Below, one piece after another: positions 33,396-34,865 of a DNA stretch of 34,865 nucleotides. The DNA is from Akkermansia sp. GTDB lineage: Bacteria > Verrucomicrobiota > Verrucomicrobiia > Verrucomicrobiales > Akkermansiaceae. Every line of letters starts with the position of its first letter. Position 1 is the stretch's first letter. Both the position numbers and the translations under genes were made by a program. The notes under the pieces were generated by a model, which saw nothing but the letters and a program-made list of their open reading frames with translations, was not told the origin of the DNA and searched no databases. The stretch lies in NCBI GenBank assembly GCA_017549485.1, contig JAFYUT010000026.1, positions 1 to 34,865 of the forward strand. The letters run 5' to 3'.

Positions 33396-33401
33396 TATAA
33401 T
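33396..33401 (+). promoter_or_regulatory. -10 element of the sialidase gene
   Basis: A perfect TATAAT lies 16 bp before the sialidase ATG. No good -35 is seen at 16-18 nt upstream, where there is only a T-run. The leader would be about 10 nt. Confidence 0.45.
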
Positions 33402-33417
33402 ATGGTAGCATGCCGGT

Positions 33418-34865
33418 ATGATATGCCGAGCCTTGATTGCCTTGTTGATGTGTGGGATAGCCTGCGCCACGGAAAGCTTTGAACAATGCCCTACGGGTGC
33501 CGTGAGTAAGCTACAGACGGAGTATGGTACCCTATCTGCCTCAGCTGGGCATGCTGAGGTATTGGGTAAACTGGCCCGAACCGGTAAAAAGACACTCCAC
33601 ATTATGGGGGGTAAGGGACGCTCTGTGCAGCTGAGCTTTGGGCAGCCACTGCAGAAGGAAACCGTTCTCAGCTTTTGGATGGAGCGTTGGACCAAGGCCA
33701 ACCCCTTTGATTTTAAATTGCTGGCTGATACTCCGCAGTGGGAGGTGCAGTTGCTGCATCTTAAAAATATGGCCGTAAAAGGTTATAAAAAGCATGTACA
33801 GGTTACCTTGCCTGTGGGGACCACCGCTGTGCGTCTGGTATGCACCACGGCAGAGAAAGGCGGTGTGCTGGTGGATGATATGCTGCTGGATTCCGAGCAA
33901 ATGGTGGTGCAAGAGGTTGCTATGGAGAACCCGGGGGTGTATCCCATGCTCAAGCGAGCCCCCATCAATCCGGTGATGCGTTACAAAATTACCACCGTGG
34001 GCTCGGCTAATCCCGTGCAGGTGCAGAGTGTGCATTTGCGCGTGAGCCCTGCCGATGCCATTGCAGAGGTAACACTGCGCACGGGTAATGCAGATGGTAC
34101 CTCGTTCCGCAATAGTGTGGTGCTGGGGAAGGGGAAACCCGATGCCGAGGGAACCGTGCGTTTTGAATGTGAAGGCGCGCTACAGACCGGCGAAAATATC
34201 TTGTGGGTGGATGCCACCCCCTCTGCCTCGGCTAAAGTGGGAGCTGAGGTTACTTTTGCCAACTTGGGTATCAGCATTGACGGCAAGCGCCGCGCAGAGA
34301 AAACACCCCGCGTAAAGCAGCGCATAGGTTACTTCCTTGCCATGCCGGATGAAGATGTCGTTAATCCCTCGCGCGGAGGCGAGGCGCGCAAGTGCACCAG
34401 CTTCCGCATTCCGGGCCTGATTCGCTCGCAGGAGGGCTCGCTCATCGGCTGCTTTGATGCCCGCTACCGTAATAAAAATGACCTGTGCGAGGATATCGAC
34501 GTTGCTATGGTGCGCTCGGAAGACGGCGGGCAAACTTGGAGCCTGCCGACTGTGAATATGGATGCCGGCCCCGGTGCGGACAACGGTTGTGGCGACCCCT
34601 GCATTCTGCAAGATACCACCACCGGCCGTATTTGGATGCAAGCCCTTGCATGCCACTTCAACCGCGGGCCCAGCATTCGTTGTTCTACCACCGGCACTGC
34701 GCCCGACAAAACCGGCCAATGGGAAATGGTGTACAGTGATGACGATGGCAAGACGTGGAGCGATATTGTTAACGTAACCAAGCAAATCAAAAAAGATGAG
34801 TGGACGCTCATTCTCGCCGGCCCGGGGTGTGGCATCTGCACCGGCAAGGGCGTACTCGTCTTCCC
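33418..34865 (+). CDS. Secreted sialidase (GH33), C-terminus beyond the window
   Basis: The frame is open from the ATG at 33418 to the right edge (482 residues seen). A signal peptide (MICRALIALLMCGIACA) precedes a ~270-residue beta-rich N-terminal region, probably lectin-like or accessory. The six-bladed catalytic domain begins near residue 300. TSFRIPGLI (327-335) holds the FRIP motif with the first Arg of the triad, followed by CFDARYRNKND with the acid Asp. Two Asp boxes are visible, SEDGGQTWS (367-375) and SDDDGKTWS (440-448). It releases terminal sialic acid from glycans outside the cell. The nucleophile Tyr and remaining Arg residues lie beyond the edge. It fits functionally with the mutarotase/MFS genes at 14.8-18.3 kb. 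Confidence 0.92.
   Translation, partial: MICRALIALLMCGIACATESFEQCPTGAVSKLQTEYGTLSASAGHAEVLGKLARTGKKTLHIMGGKGRSVQLSFGQPLQKETVLSFWMERWTKANPFDFKLLADTPQWEVQLLHLKNMAVKGYKKHVQVTLPVGTTAVRLVCTTAEKGGVLVDDMLLDSEQMVVQEVAMENPGVYPMLKRAPINPVMRYKITTVGSANPVQVQSVHLRVSPADAIAEVTLRTGNADGTSFRNSVVLGKGKPDAEGTVRFECEGALQTGENILWVDATPSASAKVGAEVTFANLGISIDGKRRAEKTPRVKQRIGYFLAMPDEDVVNPSRGGEARKCTSFRIPGLIRSQEGSLIGCFDARYRNKNDLCEDIDVAMVRSEDGGQTWSLPTVNMDAGPGADNGCGDPCILQDTTTGRIWMQALACHFNRGPSIRCSTTGTAPDKTGQWEMVYSDDDGKTWSDIVNVTKQIKKDEWTLILAGPGCGICTGKGVLVF

Overview
The window looks like chromosome of a mucin-adapted gut bacterium, most likely Verrucomicrobiota close to Akkermansia. This is inferred from gene content and was not tested by any search. 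The clues are a secreted sialidase, two N-acetylneuraminate-mutarotase-like kelch proteins beside an MFS carrier, a GH123-type beta-N-acetylgalactosaminidase, pyruvate:ferredoxin oxidoreductase for anaerobic life, many secreted proteins of unknown function, and an almost complete lack of Shine-Dalgarno sequences before the genes. No tRNA, rRNA, CRISPR array or recognisable transposase was seen.

Layout. 1-410 is the N-terminus of a secreted Ig-like protein that runs off the left edge. 692-3189 is a compact operon: dihydrolipoyl dehydrogenase, a small GYF-domain membrane protein and a TRIC-type channel. 3373-5835 is an AT-rich island of two secreted proteins on the minus strand plus a 3' remnant of a duplicated copy of the smaller one. 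6058-9124 holds mreB, with its own promoter and a structured leader, followed by RNase G/E. 9151-13575 is a DUF418 protein, the CCA-adding enzyme, and a SLOG-domain protein fused to membrane helices whose start overlaps the cca stop. 13820-14641 is a Sel1-repeat gene between related intergenic repeats.

14832-21107, on the minus strand, runs in transcription order: a fused binding-protein/permease and an ATPase of a polar amino-acid ABC transporter, a cytoplasmic mutarotase, a secreted mutarotase and an MFS carrier. 21342-22382 is an ankyrin lipoprotein and 22715-26266 is PFOR. 26493-28711 carries ndk and the GH123-like enzyme. 28692-30297 is an AAA_14/DUF4143 ATPase gene bracketed by copies of a 100-bp palindromic repeat. 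30350-33292 is a 980-residue secreted repeat protein, and 33418 to the right edge is a sialidase.

How the genes work together. The sialidase would release sialic acid from mucin, the mutarotases would interconvert its anomers and the MFS protein could import it. GH123 would trim GalNAc-type sugars. PFOR and LpdA serve central carbon metabolism. The least expected items are the SLOG-membrane fusion overlapping cca, the repeat-bounded ATPase cassette whose repeat supplies the last codons of the GH123 gene, the duplication scar at 3373-3465, and a mreB leader that can fold in two exclusive ways.
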